This document shows positions 37,013 to 45,822 of a stretch of 64,000 bases of DNA, piece by piece. The notes beneath the pieces are model-generated. The model was not told the origin of the DNA. It did no database searches and saw only the letters and a list, made by a program, of their open reading frames with translations. The first letter of the stretch is position 1, and every line of letters starts with the position of its first letter. Made by a program: the position numbers and the translations under genes. Source of the DNA: Streptomyces sp. S4.7 (GTDB lineage Bacteria; Actinomycetota; Actinomycetes; Streptomycetales; Streptomycetaceae); assembly GCF_010384365.1 (NCBI RefSeq), contig NZ_CP048397.1, positions 4,712,001 through 4,776,000 on the forward strand, read 5' to 3'.

Positions 37013-37382
37013 TCACACGTCCAGCAGTTGCCCGCGCGGACCCGTCTCCGGCCTTCCGCCCCGTCGATGGGGCGGTCGGGGCAGTCGTCCCGCGAGCGGC
37101 CGCAGCACCAGACCCAACACCACCCCGGCCCCCGGCGCCGGTATCGCCCACCACCAGCCGTCCGTGCCGCCGGACGGGGTTGATGAACGCGGACTGCACC
37201 ACGTCCTCGGCGTCCGCCCCCGCGCCGCAGGCCACCGCCACCCGCAGCGCGATCCCCGTATAGGCACGCACCAGCTCCGCGTACGCCTCCCGCTCCCCGG
37301 AACGCACACGCGCGATGACAGTCGATTCATCCGCAACCGTCAGGATGCGGCCCCCCTCCAGGGTCCCCTCCCGTGTCCTCAC
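37013..37382 (-). pseudogene. Broken sigma-factor gene joined to a membrane-protein tail
   Basis: From a GTG at 37382 the frame gives clear ECF sigma region 2 (ARVRSGEREAYAELVRAYTG ... DAEDVVQSAFI). It stops making sense near 37178, where normal sigma factors read VKAY. In the next frame a hydrophobic, Trp-rich helix and basic tail follow (DGWWWAIPAPGAGVVLGLVL, ending QLLDV at the 37013 stop), the expected end of a membrane or anti-sigma-type protein. I infer a deletion that removed sigma regions 3-4 and most of a neighbour, leaving a frameshift. It is divergent from trpS. Confidence 0.65.
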
Positions 37383-37460
37383 CCTTTTGATACACCGCTC
37401 ACCCCGGATCGGTTCCCGGCCTGTCCCGACCTGGCGGCCCCACCTGAGAGAATGTCCAGC

Positions 37461-38471
37461 ATGGCCACTCGTCCTCGCGCGCTCTCCGGTATCCAGCCCA
37501 CCGCAGGCTCGTTCCACCTCGGGAACTACCTCGGTGCGATCCGGCAGTATGTGGCGCTGCAAGAAACCCACGACGCGTTCTACATGGTCGTGGACCTGCA
37601 CGCGATCACCATGCCGCAGGAGCCCGCCGACCTGCGCGCCAACACCAGGCTCGCGGCCGCGCAGCTCCTCGCCGCCGGTCTCGACCCCCAGCGCTGCACG
37701 CTGTTCATCCAGAGTCATGTACCCGAACACGCCCAGCTCGGCTGGGTGATGAACTGTCTGACGGGCTTCGGCGAGGCCTCCCGCATGACGCAGTTCAAAG
37801 ACAAGTCCGCCAGACAGGGCGCCGACCGCGCCACGGTCGGACTCTTCACCTACCCGATCCTCCAGGTCGCCGACATCCTGCTCTACCAGGCGGACTCCGT
37901 CCCGGTCGGCGAGGACCAGCGCCAGCACGTCGAGCTGACACGTGACCTCGCCGAGCGCTTCAACACCCGTTTCGGCAGCACGTTCACGATCCCGAAGCCG
38001 CACATCGTCAAGGAGGTCGCGAAGATCTACGACCTCCAGGACCCGTCGATCAAGATGAGCAAGTCGGCGTCCACGCCGAAGGGCCTGGTCAATCTGCTGG
38101 ACGACCCCAAGGTCACGGCGAAGAAGATCAAGAGCGCCGTCACCGACACGGGCACCGAGATCCGCTTCGACGCCGCGGACAAGCCGGGCATCAGCAACCT
38201 CCTCACGATCTACTCCACACTCACGGGCGCGAGCATCGCGGATCTGGAGAAGAAGTACGAGGGCAAGGGCTACGGCGCGCTGAAGGTGGACCTGGCCGAG
38301 GCGATGGTCGACTTCGTCACACCGTTCCGCGACCGCACCCAGGAATATCTGGACGATCCGGAGACGCTGGACTCGATCCTGGCCGAAGGCGCGGAGAAGG
38401 CCCGCACGGTCGCCGCGGAGACGCTCGCCCAGGCGTACGAACGGATCGGCTTCCTGCCCGCGAAGCACTGA
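37461..38471 (+). CDS. trpS: Tryptophan-tRNA ligase
   Basis: Class I aminoacyl-tRNA synthetase of 336 residues (ATG at 37461; ATG 37452 is the alternative). The HIGH-like motif lies in TAGSFHLGNYLGAI (about 14-27) and the KMSKS motif is exact in SIKMSKSAS (about 197-205). MVVDLHAIT and YPILQVADILLYQAD line the Trp site. It attaches Trp to tRNA-Trp in the cytosol. Streptomyces often carry two trpS genes, one tied to indolmycin-type resistance; I cannot tell which class this is without alignment. Confidence 0.96.
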   Translation: MATRPRALSGIQPTAGSFHLGNYLGAIRQYVALQETHDAFYMVVDLHAITMPQEPADLRANTRLAAAQLLAAGLDPQRCTLFIQSHVPEHAQLGWVMNCLTGFGEASRMTQFKDKSARQGADRATVGLFTYPILQVADILLYQADSVPVGEDQRQHVELTRDLAERFNTRFGSTFTIPKPHIVKEVAKIYDLQDPSIKMSKSASTPKGLVNLLDDPKVTAKKIKSAVTDTGTEIRFDAADKPGISNLLTIYSTLTGASIADLEKKYEGKGYGALKVDLAEAMVDFVTPFRDRTQEYLDDPETLDSILAEGAEKARTVAAETLAQAYERIGFLPAKH

Positions 38472-38476
38472 GGGGA

Positions 38477-38512
38477 CGGGGCGGGCGTGCCGGTCCCGGC
38501 TCGCCCGCCCCG
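38477..38512 (+). terminator. Terminator after trpS
   Basis: CGGGGCGGGCG (38477-38487) pairs with CGCCCGCCCCG (38502-38512), 11-bp stem, 14-nt loop. Confidence 0.65.
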
Positions 38513-38688
38513 GCCGACCGCGGACGCCGCCGTAGCGCATACGCGCCGTCCGCGTACTGCTGACCAAGGACCCTGGCCAGAAGAACGGTGTGAGCGCCAC
38601 ACTGGCGCAGGGACGGAATCGGCCGACCGAACCGCCCGCACACCGCACCACCGCCACACCGGCACACACACGGACTGAGGAGAACGAC

Positions 38689-39285
38689 GTGGGGACCGTA
38701 ACGCTCGGCGTTTCGATCGCGGTCCCGGAGCCGTACGGCAGCCTGCTCCAGGAATGCCGCGCGGGCTTCGGCGACCCTGCCGCGCACGGCATTCCCACGC
38801 ACGTCACGCTCCTGCCGCCCACCGAGGTCGACTCCTCGACGCTGCCGACCATCGAGGCGCACCTGGCCTCGGTCGCCGCGGCGGGCCGCCCCTTCCCCAT
38901 GCGGCTCTACGGCACGGGCACCTTCCGCCCGCTGTCGCCGGTGGTCTTCGTCCAGGTCGTCGAGGGCGGTTCGGCGTGCACCTGGCTCCAGAAGCGGGTC
39001 AGGGAGGCGTCCGGGCCGCTGGTGCGCGAACTCCAGTTCCCGTACCACCCCCACGTGACGGTGGCGCACGCCATCTCCGAGGAGGCGATGGACCGGGCGT
39101 ACGAGGAGCTGGCCGACTACACCGCCCGCTGGAGCTGCACGTCCTTCGGGCTGTACGAGCAGGGCTCGGACGGCGTGTGGCGGATGCTGCACGAGTACGT
39201 TTTCGGCGGCGGTACGGAGATGACGGGAGTGCCCTCCCGGAGCACCCCCGTCGACCTGCCCGCGACCTCTTCGCTGCGTCAGTAG
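38689..39285 (+). CDS. 2'-5' RNA ligase family (2H phosphoesterase)
   Basis: 198 residues from the GTG at 38689, which has TGAGGAGA at ideal spacing. Both catalytic HxT motifs are present: HVTLLPP (about 39) and HVTVAH (about 122). The fold hydrolyses or ligates cyclic or 2'-linked phosphodiesters in RNA or nucleotides; substrate unknown. The C-terminal 25 residues are a Ser/Thr/Pro tail. The 217-base gap after trpS carries the trpS terminator, so it is probably transcribed separately. Confidence 0.88.
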   Translation: MGTVTLGVSIAVPEPYGSLLQECRAGFGDPAAHGIPTHVTLLPPTEVDSSTLPTIEAHLASVAAAGRPFPMRLYGTGTFRPLSPVVFVQVVEGGSACTWLQKRVREASGPLVRELQFPYHPHVTVAHAISEEAMDRAYEELADYTARWSCTSFGLYEQGSDGVWRMLHEYVFGGGTEMTGVPSRSTPVDLPATSSLRQ

Positions 39286-39295
39286 CCGTACGGAC

Positions 39296-40051
39296 TCAGA
39301 TCGGCAGCCGCCGGAACAGCGGCCTCGGCAGATGCCGCAGCACCGACATCGCCGCCCGCAGCGCCCCCGGCACCCACACCGTCTCCGAGCGGCGCCGCAG
39401 CCCCAGCTCCACGGCCGCCGCCACCGCCTCCGGCGTCGTCGCCAGCGGTGTCTCCTCCAGCCCGGCCGTCCTCCTCGTCCGTACGAAGCCGGGCCGCACG
39501 ACCATCACATGCACACCCGTGCCGTGCATCGCGTCCCCGAGCCCCTGCGCGAACGCGTCCAGGCCCGCCTTGCTCGACCCGTAGATGAAATTGGCGCGCC
39601 GCGCCCGCTCACCGGCCACCGACGACAGCACCACCAGCGAACCGTGCCCCTGCGTCTGCATCGCCGCCGCGCACACCAGACCGGCCGAGACCGCGCCCGT
39701 GTAGTTCGTCTGCGCGACCCTGACGGCCGACGCCGGATCCGCCTCGTCGTGCGCCTGGTCGCCGAGGACGCCGAAGGCGAGCAGCGTCATGTCGATGTCG
39801 CCCTCGGCGAAGACCTTCCCGAGCACTTCCGCGTGCGAGTCCGGGGCGAGCGCGTCGAAGTCGACGGTGCGGACGTCCGCGCCCTGGGTACGCAGCTGCT
39901 CGGCCGCGGTGTCGAGCGCGGGCGACGCGCGGCCGGCCAGCCAGACCGTGCGGGTACGGCGTGCGATCAGCCGGCGCGCCGTGGCCAGCGCGATCTCGGA
40001 CGTGCCACCGAGGACGAGCAGGGACTGCGGAATGCCGAAGGCGTCCTTCAT
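39296..40051 (-). CDS. DprE2-like short-chain reductase (decaprenylphospho-ketoribose reductase)
   Basis: 251 residues, classical SDR. The NAD site is LLVLGGTSEIALATARRL (about 11-28), and the catalytic Ser and Tyr-Lys lie in VLSSVAG and YGSSKAG. The closest known function is DprE2, which reduces the 2'-keto intermediate made by DprE1 to polyprenyl-phospho-arabinose, a donor for arabinan. The DprE1-like gene is 81 bases upstream on the same strand, supporting a two-gene epimerase operon. C-terminal basic LPRPLFRRLPI may contact the membrane. Confidence 0.87.
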   Translation of the reverse strand: MKDAFGIPQSLLVLGGTSEIALATARRLIARRTRTVWLAGRASPALDTAAEQLRTQGADVRTVDFDALAPDSHAEVLGKVFAEGDIDMTLLAFGVLGDQAHDEADPASAVRVAQTNYTGAVSAGLVCAAAMQTQGHGSLVVLSSVAGERARRANFIYGSSKAGLDAFAQGLGDAMHGTGVHVMVVRPGFVRTRRTAGLEETPLATTPEAVAAAVELGLRRRSETVWVPGALRAAMSVLRHLPRPLFRRLPI

Positions 40052-40132
40052 GGTGCGGTGCTCCTTGCAGCGAGGGTGTGGGATGAGCCTCGTAGGGGCT
40101 GAGGCGGGGGCCGGGGTGAGGGGCCCCGGGCG

Positions 40133-41512
40133 TCAGATCGAGAGACGGCGGGAGAGATCGGAGACGAAGACCGCGCGCGGGTCCAACTCGGCCCGCAGCG
40201 ACCGGAACTCGTCCAGTCGCGGATACATCGCGGCCAGCAGCTCCGGTCGCAGCCGTGAGTCCTTCGCGAGACAGACCCGGCCCCCGGCGGCGGCGACGTC
40301 CTGGTCCAGCTCGTCGAGGAAGGAGCCCAGGCCGGTCGGGCCGGTGGGGATGTCCAGCGCGAGCGTCCAGCCGGCCATGGGGAAGGACAGCCAGCCGGGA
40401 TCACCCGCGCCGAGACGCTTGAGCACGGCGAGGAAGGAGGGACAGCCGCGCCTGACGATGCGCCGCACGATCCGGATCAGCGCCTCCTCCTGACCGAGCC
40501 CGACGGCGAACTGGTAACGGACGCAGCCGCCGCGCCCGTACAGCCGGTTCCAGTGCGGTACGCCGTCCAGCGGGTGGAAGAAGGCGGGGACGCGCCGGAG
40601 TCCGCCGGTCCGCCGGCGCGGCGCCCCCCGGTACCAGAGCTCGTTGAACAGCTCGGCCGTCTTCCGGCGCAGCAGCCCTTCGGGTACGTAGGAGGGCGCG
40701 CCGGGGACCAGCCGGGCGGGCCGGAAGGTGAGCGGCCGTCTGCGGGCCCGCGCGGGCAGCTCGGCGAGCGGCGTGTGGTTGCCGCGGGTGAGGACGGAGC
40801 GTCCCAAGGAGGGGCCGCGGGCGAGCAGATCGATCCAGGCGGTCGAGTAGCGGTAGGCGTGGTCCGACGTGGTGAGACGGGCCATCAGATCGTCGAGGTC
40901 CGCAGCGCGTTCGGTGTCGACGGACATCAGGGAGGTCTCGACGGGGTGCAGCCGGAAGGTCGCCGCCAGGATCACTCCCGTCAGCCCCATGCCGCCCGCC
41001 GTGGCGTCGAAGAGCGGCGTGCCGGGGACGACCTCACGTACGGAGCCGTCGGCGGTCAGCAGGTCCAGGGACAGCACGTGGCGGGAGAACGAACCCGACA
41101 CATGGTGGTTCCTGCCGTGGATGTCGGCGCCGATCGCGCCGCCGACCGTGACATGGCGGGTCCCGGGTGTCACCGGTACGAACCAGCCCAGCGGCAGCAG
41201 CACCTCCATCAGCCGGTGCAGGCTGGTCCCCGCCTCGCAGCTGACGGTCCCCGCCTCGGTGTCGACGGACAGGACGCGGTCCAGGGCGGTCATCTCGATG
41301 ACGGAGCCGCCGGCGTTCTGCGCCGCGTCGCCGTAGGCGCGGCCGAGCCCGCGCGGGATGCCGCCGCGCCTGCCGCAGTCGCGTACGGCCCGCGCCGTCT
41401 CCTCGTAAGAACGCGGCCGTACGAGACGGGCGGGGGCCGTGGGGGCGGTGCGGCCCCAGCCGGTGACGGAGACGATGTCGTCGGTGACAGGCTCGGCGAA
41501 CTCGGCAGACAT
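40133..41512 (-). CDS. DprE1-like FAD oxidase (decaprenylphosphoryl-ribose 2'-oxidase)
   Basis: 459 residues, VAO-type flavoprotein. The FAD domain shows PRGLGRAYGDAAQNAGG (about 53-69) and GGAIGADIHGRNHHVSGSF (about 123-141), as in mycobacterial DprE1. The C-terminus aligns closely: GGRVCLAKDSR keeps the catalytic Lys (about 417, Lys418 in M. tuberculosis). The residue matching the benzothiazinone target Cys387 is Ala (about 385, in TLALD). It makes the keto intermediate for the DprE2-like enzyme. AT-rich DNA lies upstream of its ATG, shared with the divergent BrkB gene. Confidence 0.88.
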   Translation of the reverse strand: MSAEFAEPVTDDIVSVTGWGRTAPTAPARLVRPRSYEETARAVRDCGRRGGIPRGLGRAYGDAAQNAGGSVIEMTALDRVLSVDTEAGTVSCEAGTSLHRLMEVLLPLGWFVPVTPGTRHVTVGGAIGADIHGRNHHVSGSFSRHVLSLDLLTADGSVREVVPGTPLFDATAGGMGLTGVILAATFRLHPVETSLMSVDTERAADLDDLMARLTTSDHAYRYSTAWIDLLARGPSLGRSVLTRGNHTPLAELPARARRRPLTFRPARLVPGAPSYVPEGLLRRKTAELFNELWYRGAPRRRTGGLRRVPAFFHPLDGVPHWNRLYGRGGCVRYQFAVGLGQEEALIRIVRRIVRRGCPSFLAVLKRLGAGDPGWLSFPMAGWTLALDIPTGPTGLGSFLDELDQDVAAAGGRVCLAKDSRLRPELLAAMYPRLDEFRSLRAELDPRAVFVSDLSRRLSI

Positions 41513-41678
41513 GGTCGAGACGGTATCGCCCTAAACGTAATTCTTTGCGCTATAAGCCGTATTTGCTGCCGTACTCGTATGAATGGGTGGTTGGCCAAGC
41601 GGTGTCGGGCGTTGACGTGAGAATCGGCATCCGGGGTACCCGACCGTTGGTTCTCCGATCCGAGGGCAGGTCTCCGTC

Positions 41679-42611
41679 ATGGACTGGCTGAAAAAACTTC
41701 CCGTCGTCGGGCCGCTCGTGGCCCGGCTGATGCTGACGCACGCCTGGCGCTCGTACGAGACCCTCGACCGGACGCACTGGTCCCGGCTCGCGGCGGCGAT
41801 CACCTTCATCAGCTTCCTGGCACTCTTCCCGCTGATCACCGTGAGCGCGGCGATCGGGGCCGCGCTGCTCAGCAAGGACCAGCTGGACCGGCTCCAGGAC
41901 AAGCTCAAGGACCAGGTGCCCGGCATCTCCGACCAACTCGACCTCGACGCGCTGGTCGCCAACGCGGGCACGGTCGGTCTGGTGGCGGGCGCGCTGCTGC
42001 TGTTCACCGGCATCGGCTGGGTCGGCTCGATGCGGGAGTGTCTGCGCGCCGTGTGGGAGCTGGACGACGTGGACGAGGGCAACCCCTTCGTGCTCAAGGC
42101 CAAGGACGCGGTCATCCTCGTCGGCCTCGGCGTCACCGCGCTCGCCTCGATCGGCGCGTCGGCCCTCGGCTCCACGGCCGTCGGCTGGAGCGCGGACCGG
42201 CTCGGCATCGCGGAGGGCGGCGTGGGCGGTGTGCTGCTCCAGATCGCGGCGATCGTCGTGGCGGCCGTGGCGGGCTTCCTCATCCTGCTGTACGTGCTGA
42301 CGCTGCTGCCCGGTGTGCATCCGCCACGGCGGCGGCTGATCGTCGCCGCGGTGATCGGCGCGATCGGCTTCGAACTGCTCAAGCTGCTGCTCGGCGGCTA
42401 TGTGCGCGACGTGGCGGGCAAGAGCCTGTACGGCGCGTTCGGGGTGCCGGTCGCGCTGCTGCTGTGGATCAACTTCACGGCGAAGCTGATGCTGTTCTGC
42501 GCCGCCTGGACGGCTACGCCGAGCAAGGACGAGCCGTCACAGGGGGAGGGGAACACGGCGGGGTCGGACGACGACGCGACGGATTCGGCGGCGGTCGCCC
42601 CCGGCGGGTAG
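41679..42611 (+). CDS. YihY/BrkB family membrane protein
   Basis: 310 residues with six predicted transmembrane helices between about 40 and 285. The conserved RLAAAITFISFLALFPLITVSAAIG opening and GIGWVGSMRECLRAVW after helix 2 are typical. The C-terminal 30 residues are acidic and polar. Once called ribonuclease BN, the family is now viewed as membrane transport or envelope proteins of unknown activity. No strong ribosome site. It is divergent from the DprE1-like gene and convergent with the carboxypeptidase gene. Confidence 0.9.
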   Translation: MDWLKKLPVVGPLVARLMLTHAWRSYETLDRTHWSRLAAAITFISFLALFPLITVSAAIGAALLSKDQLDRLQDKLKDQVPGISDQLDLDALVANAGTVGLVAGALLLFTGIGWVGSMRECLRAVWELDDVDEGNPFVLKAKDAVILVGLGVTALASIGASALGSTAVGWSADRLGIAEGGVGGVLLQIAAIVVAAVAGFLILLYVLTLLPGVHPPRRRLIVAAVIGAIGFELLKLLLGGYVRDVAGKSLYGAFGVPVALLLWINFTAKLMLFCAAWTATPSKDEPSQGEGNTAGSDDDATDSAAVAPGG

Positions 42612-42640
42612 CCGCTTCGGCGGGACTTCGAAGACAGGAC

Positions 42641-43936
42641 CTAGCGGCCCGGCAGGCGCTTGACCAGGTCGGGCAGTGGCCAGCGGCGGTTGACCAGGAA
42701 CGCCGCCGCCGCCAGCAGCAGCAGCGCGCCGCCCGTGATGGCCACCGCGATACCCATGCCGCTCGACCCCGACGACGCGGAGGCCTTGTCGCCCAGCGAA
42801 GCCTGGTCCGTGCCGCCGTCGCCGCCCCCCTCGCCCTTGCCGCCCGATTCCTTGTCCCCGACGGCCTCCTTGTCGGAGCCGTCGCCGGCCGATCCGGGCT
42901 TCACGAGCTCGCCGATCGGCTTGACCTTTCCGGCGGCGGTGAAGCCCCAGTCCATGAGCCGGGCCGTCTCCTGATAGACCGCCAGGCTCTCCTCCCCGGA
43001 CGGGTTCATGACCGTGACGAGCAGCACCCTGCCGTCGCGCTCGGCGACACCGGTGAACGTCGAGCCCGCGTTGGTGGTGTTGCCGTTCTTGACGCCGGCG
43101 ATGCCCTTGTAGGGGTCCAGGCCCGCGTCACCGGTCAGCAGCCGGTTGGTGTTCTGGATCTCGAACGTCTCGCGCTTCGGGGCCTTCTCGCCCTTCTTCG
43201 CCTTCTTCTCCTCGCCCGGGAACTGCACCCTGACGGTCGACGAGTACTCCCGGAAGTCCTTCTTCTGGAGTCCGGAGCGGGCGATCAGGGTCAGGTCGTA
43301 CGCGCTGGAGACCTGCCCCTTCTCGTCGTAGCCGTCCGGCGAGACGACATGTGTGTCGAGCGCCCTGAGCCCGGCCGCGTGCTCGTTCATGTCGGCGACC
43401 GTCTTGCGGACGCCACCGTTCATCTCGGACAGGACGTGCACGGCGTCGTTGCCCGAGCGCAGGAACACGCCCATCCACAGGTCGTGGACGGTGTACGTGC
43501 TCTCCTCCTTCACCCCGACGAGGCTGCTGCCCTCACCGACGCCCGCCAGATCCGCGCTCGTCACCTTGTGGGAACGGTCCTTCGGCAGCACCGGCAGGAC
43601 CGTGTCGGCGAAGAGCATCTTCAGCGTGGACGCGGGCGGCAGCCGCCAGTGCGCGTTGTGCGAGGCAAGGACGTCACCGCTCTCGGCGTCCGCGACGATC
43701 CAGGACCTGCCGGTCAGCTTCTTCGGCAGGACGGGCACGCCCGGGGCGAGATTCACCTGGGTGCCGGGTTTGCCGAGCAGGGTGCCGCCGACCGTCGACA
43801 TCGCCGCCGGCGGCTTCGGCTTCTTGTCCTCGGCCTTGTCCGCGTCCGCGTCGTCCGCCAGGACGGGCGCGGTGGTCAGAAGGGGCAGCAACGCGGCGGC
43901 GAGGACCGTCAACACGGTCTTTTTCAATGCGGACAC
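42641..43936 (-). CDS. D-alanyl-D-alanine carboxypeptidase (S11 penicillin-binding protein)
   Basis: 431 residues from the GTG at 43936. Signal peptide (about 1-27) and a Lys/Ala-rich spacer precede the serine peptidase domain. Motifs are SxxK as PASTLKML, SxN as RSGND, and the third box as VKNGNTTNAG, where KNG replaces the usual KTG. A Gly/Ser/Asp/Lys linker and C-terminal membrane anchor (GIAVAITGGALLLLAAAAFLV) end the protein with a short basic tail inside. It trims stem pentapeptides of peptidoglycan on the outer membrane face. Confidence 0.9.
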   Translation of the reverse strand: MSALKKTVLTVLAAALLPLLTTAPVLADDADADKAEDKKPKPPAAMSTVGGTLLGKPGTQVNLAPGVPVLPKKLTGRSWIVADAESGDVLASHNAHWRLPPASTLKMLFADTVLPVLPKDRSHKVTSADLAGVGEGSSLVGVKEESTYTVHDLWMGVFLRSGNDAVHVLSEMNGGVRKTVADMNEHAAGLRALDTHVVSPDGYDEKGQVSSAYDLTLIARSGLQKKDFREYSSTVRVQFPGEEKKAKKGEKAPKRETFEIQNTNRLLTGDAGLDPYKGIAGVKNGNTTNAGSTFTGVAERDGRVLLVTVMNPSGEESLAVYQETARLMDWGFTAAGKVKPIGELVKPGSAGDGSDKEAVGDKESGGKGEGGGDGGTDQASLGDKASASSGSSGMGIAVAITGGALLLLAAAAFLVNRRWPLPDLVKRLPGR

Positions 43937-44087
43937 GGTCGGAAACGTACATGGCCTGACGGTCGATCCGAACACCGGCGGCCGGACCCGCCGCTTCCAC
44001 CGCTGGGACAGACCACTTTCCGGCCATCGGCCCTCGTCGGGCAGCCCCCGGCGAAGCGGTGGCGCGGCCTCCGGCGATACTGGATCC

Positions 44088-44402
44088 ATGAAGCTCAGCC
44101 GCCCCGTGTCCTGGTTCCTGCTCGCCTTCGGGGTGTGGAGCTGGTTCATCTGGATCACTTTCGTCAAGAATTTGTGGCAGGACGGCAGCGGGCTCGCCTT
44201 CGACGACGCCGGTGACCCCACGGGCTACTTCTGGGTGCATCTGCTGCTCGCCGTTACGTCCTTCCTTCTGGGGACGGGCGTCGGGGCGGTGGGGTTCCGT
44301 GGAGTCCGCGCCCGGCGCCACGAGGCGAGCGGTGAATCCCGGCCCGCGCCGAGGAACGAACCCGGCGACGAGCACGTAGTACAGAGACACCGACAGGGAT
44401 AA
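44088..44402 (+). CDS. Small membrane protein (SCO4848-like)
   Basis: 104 residues from the ATG at 44088. Two transmembrane helices: PVSWFLLAFGVWSWFIWITFV (about 6-26) and WVHLLLAVTSFLLGTGVGAVG (about 49-69), then a basic polar tail. It lies between the carboxypeptidase gene (divergent) and a metallophosphoesterase gene 15 bases downstream, an order known in S. coelicolor around SCO4847-SCO4849. Probably co-transcribed with the phosphoesterase. Function unknown. Confidence 0.8.
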   Translation: MKLSRPVSWFLLAFGVWSWFIWITFVKNLWQDGSGLAFDDAGDPTGYFWVHLLLAVTSFLLGTGVGAVGFRGVRARRHEASGESRPAPRNEPGDEHVVQRHRQG

Positions 44403-44417
44403 AAAGGGGACCGGCTT

Positions 44418-45761
44418 GTGATCGTCGTGGTTGTCCTGATGGCGCTCGTCGCCGTCACGCTGGTGGCGGGCGCGCATTACTACATATGGCGGCGCCTGGT
44501 CCGCGACACGACAGTGGCGGGCGGCAGGGCCCGCAAGGCGGGCACCGCCGTGATGATCCTGCTGCCGGTCCTGACCGTCGCAGGCGTGGGGGTGGGCCGC
44601 GCCGAGACGCCGTTCGCTCTGAAGCAGGTCCTCGGCTGGCCCGCGTACATGTGGCTGGCGACGCTGCTGTATCTGCTGCTCGCACTGCTGGTGGGCGAGA
44701 TCGTACGGCCCGTGCTGCGCCGGGTGCTCGACCGCCGGGCGGCGGCCCCCGAAGCCGCGGAGACCGCGCCCGTGGAGGAGCCGGCGACCGTCGGAGCGCC
44801 GGCGCCGGCGCCGGCGACCGCACCGGCCGCTCCCGGTCCCGACGCCGACAAGGCCGCGGACCCGGACAACGACTCGGCAACCGCCACCCCGGAAGGCCCC
44901 GCTGGCGCCGCAGACCCCGCAGTCACGGCCCCCGGCCCCTCCCGGCGGCTCTTCGTCTCCCGTGTCGTCGGCGGCGCCGCGGCGGCGGCAGCGCTCGCCA
45001 CCGTCGGGTACGGCGCGGCGAACGTGCTCTCCGGTCCCAGTGTCAAGCGCGTCACCGTGCCCCTCGCGAAGCTGCCGCGCGCCGCCCACGGCTACCGGAT
45101 AGCCGTCGTCAGCGACATCCACCTCGGTCCGCTGCTGGGCAGGGCCCACGCGCAGCGCGTCGTGGACACCATCAACTCCACCAACCCCGACCTCGTCGCC
45201 GTCGTCGGCGACCTGGTCGACGGGACCGTCGCCGACCTGGGGCCGGCGGCCGAGCCGCTGGCCGGGTTGCGGGCGAAGCACGGCTCGTACTTCGTCACCG
45301 GAAACCACGAGTACTTCGGCGACGCGGCCGAATGGGTCGACCACGTGAGGGAGTTGGGCCTGCACCCGCTGGAGAACGCCCGCGTGGAGATCGCCGGGTT
45401 CGATCTCGTGGGCGTCAACGACATCGCCGGTGAGGAGGAGGGCGACGGCCCCGACTTCGAGAAGGCGCTCGGCGGACGTGACCCGGCGAGGGCCTCCGTA
45501 CTCCTCGCACACCAGCCCGTCGTCATCCACGACGCGGTCGAGCACGGCATCGACCTCCAGCTGTCGGGACACACCCACGGCGGCCAGATGTGGCCGGTGA
45601 ACTACATCGCGCAGGCGGCCAACCCGACCCTTGCCGGTCTTGAGCAGTACGGCGACACCGCGCTCTACGTGACGCGCGGGGCCGGGGCGTGGGGCCCGCC
45701 CGTGCGGGTCGGGGCGCCCGCGGACGTCACCGTCGTGCAGCTGGCGTCCCGCCAGGCGTGA
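44418..45761 (+). CDS. Membrane-bound metallophosphoesterase
   Basis: 447 residues from the GTG at 44418 (AAGGGGA upstream). Three N-terminal transmembrane helices (about 1-22, 40-60, 72-95), an Ala/Pro/Glu linker, and a fourth helix after an SRRLF segment (about 175-198) precede a calcineurin-like domain (about 225-440). All metal-site motifs are present: SDIHLG, GDLVDG, GNHEYF, LLAHQP and GHTHGGQ. This matches the YaeI/YkuE-type class acting on lipid- or wall-linked phosphoesters; substrate unknown. Confidence 0.91.
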   Translation: MIVVVVLMALVAVTLVAGAHYYIWRRLVRDTTVAGGRARKAGTAVMILLPVLTVAGVGVGRAETPFALKQVLGWPAYMWLATLLYLLLALLVGEIVRPVLRRVLDRRAAAPEAAETAPVEEPATVGAPAPAPATAPAAPGPDADKAADPDNDSATATPEGPAGAADPAVTAPGPSRRLFVSRVVGGAAAAAALATVGYGAANVLSGPSVKRVTVPLAKLPRAAHGYRIAVVSDIHLGPLLGRAHAQRVVDTINSTNPDLVAVVGDLVDGTVADLGPAAEPLAGLRAKHGSYFVTGNHEYFGDAAEWVDHVRELGLHPLENARVEIAGFDLVGVNDIAGEEEGDGPDFEKALGGRDPARASVLLAHQPVVIHDAVEHGIDLQLSGHTHGGQMWPVNYIAQAANPTLAGLEQYGDTALYVTRGAGAWGPPVRVGAPADVTVVQLASRQA

Positions 45762-45822
45762 GGGCCGGCCGACGGGCCCTCCTCAAGCACCGGGCGGGCC
45801 CGTCCCGGCCGGGCGGCCCGCC
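45760..45822. terminator. Hairpins between the phosphoesterase and kinase genes
   Basis: GAGGGCC/GGCCCTC (45760-45781) and GGCGGGCC/GGCCCGCC (45793-45822) lie between convergent genes. Confidence 0.45.

Noticed and set aside
36819..37460. Extended trpS start
   Set aside because: The upstream part overlaps the sigma remnant antisense and is not protein-like; TrpS similarity starts at 37461.
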